Source of the DNA: Marisa cornuarietis
Taxonomy: Eukaryota; Mollusca; Gastropoda; Architaenioglossa; Ampullariidae
Assembly: GCA_004794655.1 (NCBI GenBank)
Contig: SMMW01000033.1
Location: forward strand, 1,987,501-2,051,500
Length of the DNA stretch: 64,000 nucleotides
Direction of reading: 5' to 3'
The notes beneath the pieces were generated by a model, which saw only the letters and a list, made by a program, of their open reading frames with translations, did not search any database and was not told where the DNA came from. The translations under genes and the position numbers were made by a program. Positions 1-13,807 of the stretch are shown here, one piece after another; position 1 is the first letter of the stretch, and each line of letters opens with the position of its first letter.

Positions 1-600
1 CTACAACGTGCTTCAGCATGGCTGCCACCGATCTCTTGGGGGTTTGTTTGATTCTCTCTGAGCATCGGTGTAGACGTCGTTCTTACCATAACATGTCTTT
101 CTCCAAAAGAATCATGTATGGTAGGTACAAACCGACCAGTGAACGTCGACCAGCGTAAGAACACCTGGAACACCACCAACTAATTGGAATGAACGACTTT
201 ACATGTCGGCAACCAGAAAAACCATGGTTGTTTGAGGACAATCGAACACTGGCTTCCATATGGGGCTTTCTAGCTCTCAGTCTGTCTTGTCGGCACATTA
301 GTCGCTGACGTGTACTGAAATTGTAAAGTTTGTCACTGACCGCCACCTCGATATTTTTATCACTGTCCGACGACAGCGTGTGTCGATCTAACTCCAGTGG
401 GCTACTGCCCTGAAAATATTTCCCCCGTAATTTACCTGAGGTCAGCATTGATATGATATACATATCCTACTTTGTTAAGCTGTATTAATATATAATGGAG
501 AAAATAATTTAAGCACAACTCTGGTCTTACGTACGTACATGCGCCTCAACTCAATCCTCAGGCTCAGTAGGAATAGACCCCTTTTCGTGTCACTGAAATA
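1..600. other. No recognised gene
   Basis: A minus-strand open frame at 463-83 (126 codons) has ordinary composition, but I cannot assign it. It could be a repeat fragment or part of an exon. Nothing else is seen. Confidence 0.3.
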
Positions 601-604
601 ACTC

Positions 605-1125
605 TCATCAGAACATATTATCTGCCCTTAGTGGTGATGCTTCCGCCTCAAAGCTATTGGACCTATTTGCTGCATTTGGCACTATCAACCACTCTATGAT
701 CCTTTAACGATGTCACATCCTGTAAGGAATTTCTGAAATCACAGTAGCATAGTTCAGTTCCTATTTGACTGACAGGGTCAACCAAGGCTCAGTACTTGGC
801 CCTATTCTGTTCATTTTGTACCCGAAACCACTTTCACCATCCACTCTTGCTATGTTTTTTTTTATCGGTCATATTCTGATGACACGAAACTGTACTGCTC
901 AACCCTCACTCTGTTATCAGTACTATAGAAGCCTGTATAAAATTAATGATGTCAGAGATTTGATGCCAAAAACAAACTGAAAATTCACGACAATAATACG
1001 AGAGCTCTCTTGTGCTCAGCAAGAAGTTGACGATCGCTCATCAGTCTGCCTGAATACCTCAAGATGGGTGAAACTTTTATCACCTTTACGTCACCCTTGC
1101 TAGAAAAATTATTGAATAGTCTGCC
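605..1125 (+). mobile_element. Degenerate non-LTR reverse transcriptase (CR1/L2-like)
   Basis: The + strand reads FGTINHSMI-like sequence, SYLTDRVNQGSVLGPILFIL, and, after frame changes, YSDDTKLYCS, which is the catalytic YxDD box region. The same family recurs at 39.6, 54.5 and 57.7 kb. Many frame breaks. Confidence 0.65.
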
Positions 1126-2460
1126 TGCTCATCTCTCTACAAATTCACGTAACTCTTTCTTAATCATTACTATTTGTTTCCCGATTCCTCTGTGCGTCTT
1201 CAATGCTTGCCTTTTATATAGTTTTCGGTACTGTTGTTCATAGTTCCGGGTACTGTTGTTCATAGTTCCGTTCTTTAAATGCTCTCCATATCTTGTTTTT
1301 GTCTCATTATTTTTCTTATTATTATTCTTCTTATTATTATAAATATCCTCCGTACAAACCTGATCAATAAACACATGTAAAGATGCTGACTTACCACATG
1401 TATACCTGCGACTGGATAGCAGTTGTTGCAAAGGCGGCAGGTAAGGAGTTAAGTCGCCTAAATTACAAGACGATTTGAGACAGTTGAAGTACGTTGGCAC
1501 GTATCTGCAACAAAAGGTTGACTGTAAGCACGATGTTGTTTTCTAAATGTCTCACAGGTGTTCATTTTGATGCAATGCTTGCTTTCTTGTTTCTGGATTG
1601 ATCGTTTGAGTAAGGGAGTAAATGAATGAGTGGGTCAATGAGACAGTGAGTCAGCGTATGGCGCCTGCGCAGACCCTGATGTTTGTATTCTTGCATGGTG
1701 TATTGTGTTTGCGTGTGTGATTTTGAATGCACTCACTCACTCACTCACTCACTCACTCACTCACTCACTCACTCACTCACTCACTCACTCGCTGCGTCTT
1801 CTTCGGGGAAAATCAGCATCGATATCACTTCAAAACTTACGCGCAAGCTGTGACCTGGCTGGTCACTCCACCGAGGATCGACTGAAAATTGTTCAAGCAG
1901 ATCGACATACAGATCTTTGTCTGAGAGCCAGCTTCATCCGTGACACAGCCCGGCACACCTGTAAGAGGGTCAGAGTAAAAGCTTACACGAAGCGAGTCAC
2001 CGCAGCAAAACACGTGCACACAAGGGGCACGCGCATAAACGCGCTCTCTCTCTCTCTCTCACACATATACACAGAGCAAACACATGAAGGGATACATTCT
2101 ATAAAAGACAATAAAAAGATGTAGAATACGACGTCTTCAGTCTTAAATATAAAATGTTTGGTTTACTAATAAAAATGCAAGTTCATTCATTAGCGAATGA
2201 TATTAAGACTGTAACATAAGCATCACAGCTTACTCCTAGTGACCGCAGGGCAGGAGGTTTATACTTCAGAAAAAATAATTATAACAAGAAATATATAGTT
2301 TGGCTTAGTAGCCTGCCTCCTGTCCTACATTAAAATATTTCGTGATGGAGAGAGAGAGGAAACCAGAGTACCGGTGAAAAAAACCGACGGCCGTACTTGT
2401 GAATTCTAAGCCCTGGACTTTTTCTCTGCAATGGTGACAAGCGAATTCTTAATTAACCAC
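1126..2460. other. Non-coding, (CTCA)n repeat
   Basis: The only structured parts are a 24-bp direct duplication (CTGTTGTTCATAGTTCCG at 1231 and 1252), a (CTCA)n array at 1728-1792 and a short (CT)n at 2041-2060. Confidence 0.5.
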
Positions 2461-2464
2461 TACA

Positions 2465-2598
2465 CTTCCAGGAAGTTGGTGACGCAGTATCTAAAGCGCC
2501 TGCCAGCAAGACAGTGAGACTCGGATGTCGTGGATTCGTATCCCGGCCCCGAATACCATTCTCTAAATGTGACACCTGACCATCGGTTTCCTCCACTC

Positions 2599-2654
<56 letters not shown>

Positions 2655-2825
2655 ACAGAGAGTTTTCAATTTGAATGATTGTGAATGGATTTGTAAGATG
2701 CATCTGATGCCTGCTGCTAAGTGTGTGTTCGTGCGACTTCGTGTAGGTAAGCGCCTTGGCCCCGCCTTTGTTGCTTGGGGTAAGGCGCTCTATGCATAAA
2801 CATTTCATTATTATGATTACTACCA
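2465..2825 (+). mobile_element. tRNA-derived SINE
   Basis: A degenerate A box (TGACGCAGTATCTAAAGCGC) and a B box GGATTCGTATCCC (2532-2544) are followed by a conserved-looking body with an expanded (TG)n (2603-2652). The end GGTAAGGCGCTCTATGCATA is followed by an ATTATTATG tail. Confidence 0.55.
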
Positions 2826-2829
2826 ACTA

Positions 2830-5200
2830 AAGTTAACCAGTGGGGCTTGCGTACACATCCAAAAACTCAAGCTGTTGGAGGTGTAGAAAAGTCACTATAC
2901 AGACTTGCCAATAGAATCACCAGCAGAGAAAAAAACCTGTATTCACATCCTTTTGTTAAAACCGACTACGTATCTTGCTGTATAGATCGCATAGGCTTGG
3001 GATCCAGCTGCAGCACATTGCTTTCTTGTTCTCGTAATGTCATGTTTGTGATTAGTTGGTAAGCAATTTCTCCCCTAAACAGAATTTTCCTTTGCGGCAG
3101 CGAATTCCCCAAAATGCATGGTCCCCTGGTGTAGAACATGGATCCCACATACATTCTATGAGACCCATGTGTTTTCAGCATTCTGTGCTGCTAGGGTTAT
3201 TTTTGAAACCTTTCCGCGTGACTGGTCACAGGGTTCAGTGTCACGCTTTGCAGGGTAGGTGTGTGTACCTAGCGATCAAGTGACCACAGAGACAGTAATA
3301 AATCTCTCGTCACACGTAGTTTTGTACCAGCATCTGGGTTGGCACTGACTAACGAAGGAGATATGTAGCCAAGCCCTTTGTGTTCGAAGAGGCAAGCGAT
3401 CTCTCTCCTATTGTATGAAGCACGAGATATAAACATCATAAAAGTTTTTTTCAGCTTTGAGAGTAGTTGTGTCTGAACGACGTGATTCAAGCATATCTGA
3501 AAAATTTGACTTAAAGATCAACCAAGGTACAAGGTGTCTGAACATCAGTTTCTCCTTCTGCTATTCATTACTTAAGCGGATCCTGGCAATTTGAATGGAA
3601 GTTGAAGTCTGCCTGAAACGAATGGGAGGTCATGCTCTTGAAACATGCCTTGGCGTTATGTGTTGTTGGTATGTCATGTATGTGATAGCACTAGGTAGTC
3701 TGATGACTAATCCACCCAGGTTAAAGTTACAGTCTGCAATGATTACTGCGCACTAAAGTTAGCAGAGCGAGCCGAAATTTTTAGAACATTACGTTGACTT
3801 AGAGACATACTTTCGAGAGAGAAGAAATAAATAATAATATATAATATATAATTGCAGTCAACTATTCAGTCCAAGCGCATGTTAACTCCCACGACTGATT
3901 TTCTCAGCCTGCCAAGCAATAATTTGAGTATTAACCCAGGAGGTTACGAATTAAGAAAAAGCGAAGGTATGAGAAATGATAAAAACAAATAAACGGACAA
4001 TAAATAAATAAATAGAATGCTAAACCTCAATGGTAAATGGGGTATAGGCAGAATTCACTTAATGAAGCGGCTGGCTATGGATATTGTATAGTGAACGTCA
4101 ATACCTGCAGTTAATATTTTTACAGATTTTATTATTTTAAAAATAGAACAGATGTGGCGATGTGTATTCTGTGGTGAGAATTCTGTGTGAACCTTGCAAT
4201 TATAATAGTTTGATCCCTGCTGATATAAAATTCTCTAGTGTCGTTTTTGAATTGACATTATTTACTATATTTTAATTAATCTGGATTTGTAATGTGCTAG
4301 CAAAATGTACTCTTTTTGTGAGGACTAAAAACGATAGAGTAATGGGGTTTTTTTTTAATGCGCGCGAGGAATGTCTATCGTGCGATTGTGAATTCATCTC
4401 ATTTCAGCCACTCCTGGTGTCGTGTCATTAAATTATTTTATTTACTTTTTAAATGAAATCCCGCAGTTTGACCAAAGAAATACAAATCAGGACACTCACC
4501 TAGGACCAGGACGAGAAGGAGAGCACTTTTCTTGGCATCCATTTACTAGGCAGACGTCAGTTAAAAGGGTAACTAGACAGTCGGCCTTCTTTGCCTCTAT
4601 ATGTTAGTCCTCGCTTCCTTACACGAAAGTCGACCAGTCGAGTCCTTGCCACTGGTTCATTGCCCTGGGGGTAAGAGCGTCGTGTGTCCCTTTTGTCGTC
4701 TCACGCACAACACACCACCTCGGACAGACTTTGTAGTCTGCAGCCTTCACCTTGCAGGACACTCGATCCTCTTTACTGTGTGACAGGCTGGCTTCTTTTG
4801 TACATAGAGAAAAGGTTGTGGAGGGGTCGGACGTTTCTGCTGCAGTATCGCTTATCATGAGATTAGCAGCAAATAAGCTAAAGAACGGCGAGAGATTGTA
4901 GACAAAGCCCGCTAAGTTATACGGAAGATATTTTAGATTGTGGAATGTGTGTCGATGTGTCTCTTCTTTCGATATTGCTTTAATAAATATAACCACAGAA
5001 ATCCCCATCATTTTGACCAGGATGGTGAGAAAAGTGGGTTGTCTGAATCTGTTTCTATAGTGCACGGGGACCGGTGGTCTCCTAGTATCTTTCTGAAACT
5101 TTCTACGGTAAGAAGCCACATTATACAGTAGTAAGCTGTAAGACGCCAAGGCGTTCCTTCTAGAAGATAAAGCAACAGTTGTTGTTGATTAAACAACAGC
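2830..5200. other. No supported gene
   Basis: AT-rich from 3.5 to 4.4 kb. Several short overlapping frames lack start context, splice signals or recognisable motifs. Confidence 0.4.
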
Positions 5201-6740
5201 AACAATAATACGTCACTACACAAATCTACATTTTTCGTGTGGAATATTCGCAGATGCGCATGATATGGTTGTCGCGTGTCTGCGATTATTCCTCCAGTTT
5301 TCTTGCTTCCTCCCCGCACTTTGCTGGCCTGTCGCATGGGTACGCGGGCGGATGGGGGAAAAACGCGTCGCCTCAAGGCTCTGACCTGCGCGAGGCTCGC
5401 AGGGTCCTCGCAGGTATGTTGAAGGCCGGACGACGCCCCCCACCCCCTCTCACCTTTTGCCGATCGACTTTTCACGAGCCGTTTTGGTGAGTGTTTGGTT
5501 TTTGGTTCCGTAACACCTAGTTCGTAAGGGTCCAGGACTGCGGATGAATGTTTGCGTGAGAGCAGGCAGAATGTTTTGTCTGCAAAGTGATGATGTATGT
5601 CAGTTTGAGTGTGCTCCCTTTGTGTGGGAGGCAGTTTTCTGTTTTCTGACCTCTGGGTCGCGGCGCTTGTGGCGCGCACCTGTAGGTGCGATTAGCCCAC
5701 GTTGAGGGGTGTAATTTGGCTTTGTACTAGTATGTGAGAGCCCTCAGCTGAGAGCGGGGCTTAGAGTAGATACTTTGTTGAAACCACGTGCTGATGGAGG
5801 TTTGCAATGTTTCCTCCACATGCTCTTCATCTTCGTCTTCATGTTCTTCACTTTCTGCGTGTTAATTTGTGCCCTCGTTTTTCCTCCTGCATCGTCCTCT
5901 CCCTCTTCACCTCCCGCGTCTTGAAAACGTCCCCTGTCATATTCCTTCCCTACTCTTCCTGACGCCGTCTTAAAACATTCGTCAGATCATCGCCTTCGTC
6001 ACCCTCATCGCCGACGCGTGGGCACGTGACCTGGCCGTATCCCCGGACGACCAAGCCCTCCTCACGGGTTGCGCGCGGACAGAGCTGCGCGCTGGAGCCC
6101 ACGTGACTAGCTAGCTACTCAGGTTTCGGACCTGCGGAGGTGTGCTGGACAGACGGGAGGAGGAAGGGGGTCCGCGCTGAGAGACTGTGAACACCCGGCG
6201 GACAGTTTCCTTCCCCATTTCTGCACCGCAGTGTGTGCGAGTGTCGCGTCCCCTGCTCCACCCCCCTCCCTTTTTAGGTGGGCCAGCGCTGGAGTGTCGC
6301 ACGGGACAAGTGAGCCACAGTGAAACTGGACACTCGACGGACAGTCTGCTTCCCCAGTGCTACACCGCAGTGTGTGCGAGTGCTGTGTTCCCTGCTCTAC
6401 CCCCTTTTTTTTTTAGTGATTTGTGTTCTCCCCCCCCCTTTATGTGAGTGTCCCTCCCCTTGCTCGGGGCATGTTTCATTCTTGTTGGGCGTGTGTGCGT
6501 GGGCACGCACAGGGTTTTATATAGTTTTATCTGTTCCTTTTTATTTAGTTTTTTCTTCTTCTTACCGTGTAATAAATTTGTTGTTTGTACCGCTCCCTTG
6601 TCTTTGTTTTGGTCTGCGCTCATCAGTGGTTCGATAGGCACGTCCTGTTCCTGACCGAGTGAGTGACTGTGTGAGAGTGAATGGCTGCGTTTGTTGATTC
6701 CGGCAACGCCGGGGGTGTGACCGCGACAACTGGAACGATG
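5200..6740. other. GC- and CpG-rich patch with a tandem duplication
   Basis: CpG density is well above the surroundings. Segments at about 6180-6290 and 6316-6412 are tandem copies (CGGACAGT, then CACCGCAGTGTGTGCGAGTG). A TATA-like TTTTATATAG near 6514, an AATAAA near 6570 and a TGTGACC end near 6715 would also fit a solo LTR. A CpG-island promoter is the alternative. The minus-strand frame 5679-5008 is not recognised. Confidence 0.3.
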
Positions 6741-6840
6741 AAGTAAAAAATATGCCAGTTGTTATTGTCCTTATTCATATGCCCAATGATGTCTAGAAAC
6801 CCTTCGTGAAGCCACCTGCCAAACCACGAAAAAAATATTT

Positions 6841-6916
<76 letters not shown>

Positions 6917-9180
6917 ACACACACACACAATGATGATGCGATAATCTATTATGGCGCTAAACATCTGCTTAGCGAAATGGACTAAACGCTTTTGTTTTTA
7001 AATGCTTTTGCAAACTTCTGCACTTCAGCAATAGTTGTATTATTAGTTAAGTGAGCCAGGTTTTATCTACCCCTAATTAACAAAACTGCAAAAGAACATG
7101 GGATAATTTAAAAGCTACCTTCCCTTGGTTTTAATTGACAACAAAATATTTTTTTAGATCACTACCTAGGGCAAGCGACTGTGCCCCCATCATTTTCCAA
7201 TCATTATAGTGGGGCACAGAACACGATTCCGCTCCACTGATAAGGGAAGGAAGCCATAACATAGTAGTAAGAGTAATTTGTAACTTCTTTCCCTTTGATT
7301 TCGGTTTTGCTGTATGCTAGTGTCAAAACCGACACAGAGAAGTCAGGTGTACGTTATCTTGGCTAATAGATATCCGATTTGAAACATCAATACTTAATCT
7401 ATGAGACATTAAGTTTGCTAGTGGGGTCATTTAAGATTAAAATTATAGATGGTCACGACGTTTTGTACTGGACATTTTTTTAGTTTTTGTTTAACATTTA
7501 GACCATTTCTAGTCCGCCCATTTTCTTCATTCATTTCTTATCGTGGTTTATCAAACTTGCTCGGACAAGAAGAATCAGGTCTATGTTGTGCATGCAACTG
7601 AAAGTTACCTGAACTGGGGAAAGCTAGCTCTGTCATTTTTCATACTTTTTTTTATCCCATCCATAAATCATCCCATCCATAAATCATCCCCCCCCCCATC
7701 CCATCCATCCTCTCATCCCATCCATCATCCCATGATCCAATCATCCCATCATCTGTGATCTTGCATAGCGACACTATGGCCAAAGCCTAGCTGACTGCAC
7801 TTAACAAACACAAAATGCAAAAGAAAGACGAAAATCTTGCAGCGCTCTAATTGCAGTTAACGAAAGACTGTGTCGTTGCTGTCGTCTTTGGTGCATTCCG
7901 TCTAATGGAGCTTTTCGAGATCAAGCGTGAACACAACGTCCTGTGATATCGATCCGCGCCTTACTGACTGTAATGCAGACCGCACCATGTGACCTCTCGC
8001 AAAGAAATTGACCTTTGGCCTGGTGGCGCTGGTCATGACTGACTGCGCACGCCTGTTCGTGAACTGAGAAATGCCATATCTGTCATAGCTGGCGATTTAC
8101 GCCTCGAGCTTTTCCCAACAAGTGGTTTCCACACAATCAACAATCACATCGCAATCTGAAAACAATTGAGCAACCTCCGGCCCTCTGTTTGAGTTTTGGG
8201 GTTTGGTGGGGCTCATTCGTCTTCTGGCTCGGGGGACATAAGCACGGCAAGGGAGCTAACCAACGGACAATTGGCCCGCAAAATCAATGGCAGTGACAAT
8301 TAAATTAAAAACGAAGTTAAAAACTTTAAAGTCGATGCCCACTGTAGAGATTTGGACAGAATGAATGAGATGGAAGAAATGGAAGGTCGGAGTAGGGGTG
8401 GTAATAGGCGAAAACAAAAAAAACGGGATGCATTCTCCAGTTCGCGCGGACGCATGAACATGTTGTAATAGAACACAAAGGCGGAGCAGAAACAAGCTTT
8501 CCATTGTTAGAACAAACAATTTTAACATTCCAAAACAAAACTGGGTCAAGATGTTTCGGCAGGCCTGACATTGAAAGGCTCGTCGCCCGGGGCGTGTTCG
8601 GACGCATGCGCAGTGCAGCTTTGGGCAGGATTTTCAGTACATCCTAAGGGGCCTTGAGGAATCTAATTGAAGTCTCAATTTATTGACCAGCATCGCTTTC
8701 TGGCACGTTTATGGGTTTAGAACCAGCAGTCGACTGATTTGTGGCAGAACACAACGATTGTCCTCAAACAGAAAAACTGATTCGAGGTATCTTACACGTG
8801 TGCTGTGTGCGTTTTGTACACTGGCAACAGCTTGACATCTGGACCCGTAATCCTCGCCATTATTAAATGGCTGGATCCTCAAATGATTGCTTCTTCTCGC
8901 ATGTATCTGTTGTTGTAATTCCTCTCTACAATTTTCCCTCTCTTAAAGAAAAAATACTGTTACCTCAGTAGATGTTGACCTTGATGCTGCAGATGCTGTA
9001 GAAACTGATATATTTGTACTCTATTTTCACTTTGCGGTTATTACGGTTTTTGTTTGCCGGCTAGTTTTGTGGGAGGTATACAGAGCCTTCATTAGAGTTT
9101 GTTTCCTCGGATCACCGACATCCTCAGAAGCTAGCCTTATAAGAGAGCTTGAACTTTATCACCTGTTTTGTTCTTTTACA
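6740..9180. other. Non-coding, microsatellites
   Basis: (AC)n at 6842-6929; a small hairpin TGTGCCCC/GGGGCACA at 7180-7217; (CATC)n-type repeats at 7655-7757. No gene seen. Confidence 0.5.
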
Positions 9181-9190
9181 TTGCTTGTGC

Positions 9191-9192
<2 letters not shown>

Positions 9193-9244
<52 letters not shown>

Positions 9245-9440
9245 GTGCGCGCGCGCGCAAAGTTACCTGCTATATAAATAATTATAGTTACATGCTAGCA
9301 AAAACATAATCACGATATTAGAAATCGATGATACGATTTGGAATAAAATGGTTTAAATCGATTATTCTAGCAAGCTGTGCAAATGAGGTGATAGTACTAT
9401 AGTAGAAAGGAGAAAGTGTGTGTGTGTGTGTGTGTGTGGA

Positions 9441-9485
<45 letters not shown>
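9193..9485. repeat. (TG)n tract and (TG)n-(AC)n palindrome
   Basis: (TG)n with a (GC)n end at 9193-9258. At 9417-9484 (GT)n runs directly into (AC)n around GGAG, a self-complementary arrangement. Confidence 0.8.
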
Positions 9486-9487
<2 letters not shown>

Positions 9488-9489
9488 AG

Positions 9490-10186
9490 AAGAAGAAGGC
9501 TCCTTGGTTTCCTTGTCAGGAAGTGTTGTAAATTGTTACACTCTCTAGTGTGAATGCAAAGAGAACCACACACAGTTGTTTCCTCGCTTTCATTTTATAG
9601 CTAAGTATCTAAAAATAATGCCAAGTCTTCGTGTGTTCTGTTGCTCCCTCGTTGCTGTTGTTATGCGATCATAACAAAATAATATTTCAAACATTAATTT
9701 AATGCGCTAAAGTACAATGTCAAAGCATTCAGCTAGTACATTGCATTTGACCCTGAGAATTCTCCCCGAGTCGACGAAACAGCTGGATAACGTTTAGTGA
9801 CATAGAGTCCATCAAAATTTATAGCCTGACATATCAATATTACTAACTGCTGTTACCATGCTTTTGTCTCTTGTATTTTATTTAGTTTTTACAACGTTAG
9901 TCCTATGCTTGCTACCTTGGCTCCTGTTCATCTGCTGGATAGCTTCACTTCAGTTTTCCCTCTGTAGACTATGTTATTTTGCTCTGTTGTTTTGTAATGT
10001 CTGCCAGAAATTGAAGCTCTTACAGGCTTCGACATTTCCTTCGAATCGTGTTTTACTGCTTTAGTAAATTGAGTTTAGTTAATACGATTTTTTTTCTCGA
10101 GAACATAAATAGCACATTGACCTATAAAGACAGCATGTATTCTATAAAATAAAAGCCTGACCTAAATCCTAACATCTAACTGCTAC

Positions 10187-10250
<64 letters not shown>

Positions 10251-10690
10251 GCTTTCAAGAAAAATGGTCATCAGTTTGCTGCTGAATCAATTTCTTTCTT
10301 TATTTTTATTTATTTATTTATTTATTGTAAAAGCCGTCGGTCTTAACTTCCCTTGCTTAGAGCAAATAAACTGAAACACAACAGATCATACGGCAAGAGC
10401 TCTGTCAACACAAGAGTTCGAATTGTCTGATTTGTTTGTTGATAGAGAAATAGAGAGCTTATTCGGTCGGGGCTTGTAGAAAATAATTATTTCTAAAAAT
10501 ATGTTTGAAAGCAGTCTGCTGTGTATACAGTTTTACGAATTTATTTGGGCTGTGAGAAACGTCATGAGGTACTTTTCTATGTTTTTAACGGCATTTATGA
10601 ACACAGCTCAATCAATGATATATTGTTCATTTGTTCGAAAACCTTTCCGACCTTTCAGTGAGCTCCATAGTTACTCGTTAATAGAAGGAC
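9490..10690. other. Non-coding, (AC)n
   Basis: (AC)n at 10192-10247 and (TTTA)n near 10305-10325. Short frames only; no gene supported. Confidence 0.5.
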
Positions 10691-11065
10691 CTGTCTTCAT
10701 CGGAGGACAAAACTGAATATTGGGCTGATTTATCGCCTCTTCTGAACTGAATGTTATATCACGCAAAAAGTTTTGAAGAGGATGAAGCAAATGGAAAACT
10801 GAAGGCACAAGGTCAGACGAGTATGGTGGGTGTGGCAACATCCCATCCAAGCCCCAATAATCTTTGACGGGTGAACAAATTTGTGTATCGTCTCACACTG
10901 TCCTGACGGAACACGACTCCTTTACGACTAACGAGCGCTCGACGTTTCTGGATGATCGATTCGTTCAAATTGTCCCAAACTGGACCATCGTTGGCACAGA
11001 AGTTCTTGTAGAGCATTGTGAGTGTTAACTTTCTGCAACGTTCTCACAAGGTTGACGCGGGTTCT
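10690..11065 (-). mobile_element. mariner transposase relic
   Basis: On the minus strand, 11016-10813 and frames after it read RRALVSRKGVVFRQDSVRRY, LFTRQRLLGLGWDV, then HPPYSSDLVPSVFHLLHPLQ and NFLRDITFSS. These match the C-terminal catalytic part of mariner transposase. Frameshifts and the missing N-terminal half show it is dead. Confidence 0.8.
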
Positions 11066-11109
11066 TTCCTTTACGGAAGTAAAAAAAAGTAAAATATGGC
11101 GAAAATGCA

Positions 11110-13250
11110 CAACTTAGTCTTCCATTTTCAATTTGTTGTACAATCTCCTAAACTCAATCAAATCATTTTTTTAGAATGAAGCTAGAACTGTCAGCTGTCA
11201 GATGACATAGAAAAATAGAGATGCTAATGATTAAAGTACGTCCAAAAAAAAGGAAGGAACGTAATCCATTTCAAAAAAAGGGTCCTGGCATTTTTGACAA
11301 CCCAATATTTTAAAACGTGATTGGGATCTTATAACCAATATAGTCGTCCGCCAATCCAACGGAGAGAAAATTCACACCCACGGCTAACATTCACCTCCAT
11401 TAAAGTAAATGAATCCTTGAGACTGATAACGATAATGGGAATCATTGTAAAAATAAAGGCTTGGGTTTTGTGTGTTTAGAGTAAAGAAAGAAAGAGCCAA
11501 GCGGTCATGGCTCGCCTGGGTCTGTGACGGTACAAATTGTCCTGCTCACCCATTAGACTGATTTTGGATGTACTTTAGTAAAAGGCGGTGAAATGTAATT
11601 AGGTACAGCTTTTTGTAATGCTCTATGTAGACACTTTCTTCTTGTCTCTCTCTCATCTCTGTTTTTAAGTGTAGTTATCTAACACTATGTATATCTTTTC
11701 TACCTCTGCTTTAGTACGGATTTAAGAATGAAAGGGGTGTTTGAACCGTGTTCTGTGAATTGTACTTACGGAAAAAAAACTACAAAAAGCAAAATTTGAA
11801 ACAGATCACAAAAAGGCCAAAATCAATTATTTGTTGATGTGTGGTGGGAACTATCTATCCAGGTATACAGTGCGTCAGTTCATTGAGCACTCTACGTATT
11901 CTTCTGCTTCGAGAAATTTTTTGAGAATGTTGAATGTTACAACCAGGATGTGCTTATCCAGGAAGATGCTTAAACTTCAGAAAAAGAAAATAGAACGCTA
12001 CAAACCATAAATCTTTCTATGACCCTTGATGTTCTAATAAATCTCAGTCTCGATAAGAGAAGTGGAGGAACGAGATAAATTTACAATGTGTTTCACAGGT
12101 TTCCTCTAAGTCAGAGATTCGGAAAGTCTTCTATTGTCTGAAACTATATGTGTTCTTGCCAAGTAACATTGCGATTATTTTGTTAGTATATAATCAAAGG
12201 TGCATACATTTTAGGCCCTAGACTATATCGTTAACATAGGCAGAAAAAATATGAAAAAGAAAGTTAATCCCTTTCTGTAGATGATGCATCCCATTGTTTG
12301 GCTATCAGTTCGACCTCGCGTTGATGACAAGATCATCTCACTGTGCCATCGTTGTATTCACGGCCTCGGCTGGCACACCTGTGTCACACCAATCGGTTTT
12401 ACATGCGCGTTCGTTCAAATCGCACTACGAAAACAGACCGTTTTTCATTTTGTGGGGGCTTCCCCGGCCAGGGCGAAAACAATATATTTTTTTTAAAAAA
12501 AGGAGAATTTGTAAGTTTCAAGATGAAGCAATGAACATTTAATATAGGTATCACACAATTTACAAAACATCTTCAACCAATATTCAAATGCTCTTCATCT
12601 CTAGTCATCAAGAAATAAATTGTTCATCACAGCGAAACAAAAATGATCAAAATCATCGGTCTAGGTATTGGTATTCTGTAACACGCCTTTCAATGGCTGG
12701 GATAGACCTTTCCCTCCATAAATGAACATGTTCTAACTTTGCACGAGCCCCACCCTCCTATACTCTAACTTTGACAATCTGTCTGAGTGTCCGGCAGACG
12801 ACCCTCTTCTTCTCTGGCCTTTCTGTTGGAATTCTGTGCCTCCTTCTCTTTGAACTGTGTTTACGCTCAAAACTTACAATCCCGGCCTTAAAACTTAACT
12901 AGAAAAATATTTGTCATAATCAAGATGACTCTTTAATTAACAGATGCTTCATCTTCATTCATAGATTTATGCGAGTGCCACGGTGTCATCCGTTTGCTGA
13001 TGCTTGTGTTTTTTTGTTGTATGATTGCCTGTTAGTTTGTTTGGTAAGAACAGCGCATTGAGGTCGCCTTCACACGGGTAAAGGCGTTCTATGATAATGA
13101 TGATGTTTTTTACATCACACTCAATTAAAATATGGCAACATAGCACACGAGCTCGTACCCCTTTTCTTCCCCAAGCAATAAGCTTTAGAAAGGATCTAAG
13201 TACTATCCGTGCTACTTCCAAATGCTGCAGTACTGTCAACTCCCGTTATA
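11110..13250. other. No supported gene
   Basis: AT-rich sequence with no recognised coding motif. The AAAGGCGTTCTATGATAATG near 13080 resembles the 3' end of the 2.5 kb SINE. Confidence 0.4.
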
Positions 13251-13257
13251 ATAACCT

Positions 13258-13343
13258 ACCACCACCACCACCACCACCACCACCACCACCACCACCACCA
13301 CCACCACCACCACCACCACCACCACCACCACCACCACCACCAC
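13258..13343. repeat. (CAC)n microsatellite
   Basis: Uninterrupted CAC repeats of about 28 units, the source of apparent poly-His and poly-Pro frames. Confidence 0.9.
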
Positions 13344-13807
13344 CTACATTCGCAGATTAACTTAGCTATGGAAGCTGTTACTACTGCCTTAGTACTGCAA
13401 TTTCTTCTTACGTCTTAGTCTCTCTGATGTGAGCAGCAGGTTTGAAGCTAACAGTCTCAGCACGCCTGTGACTTTGCTTGCAGTGCCCCGTACGACTGTC
13501 CCTCATCACTTCCCACCCAGTGCGCCAACCACGTCAGAGAGATTTCTCCCATGACGACACGGATTCGGAGCACTGTCCCAGTCCAGGAATGTTACGTGTC
13601 TTTTTCGACAACTGCTTGCTCTTCTGACTACAAGGTTATACAGCACACAGTGGTACGTGTCGGGGTAAACAACGACAGGCAGTCATCTAACGAGCACCAT
13701 GCTGATGCGACGTAATTCTCCCGAAACCGGTGCTTTGGAGCGTGGATGTTCTCTTCTGCCCTGAGACATCTGCCGCTTATACCTCTCACAAGTAGCCAAG
13801 GTTCTGG

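Noticed and set aside
83..463. Minus-strand frame of 126 codons at the window start
   Set aside because: No motif or paralogue was recognised, so there is not enough evidence to call a gene.
5008..5679. Minus-strand frame of 223 codons
   Set aside because: It overlaps other frames in GC-rich DNA, shows no recognisable domain or splice context, and is likely a chance frame.
13209..13418. Poly-His and poly-Pro open frames
   Set aside because: They are produced by the (CAC)n microsatellite.
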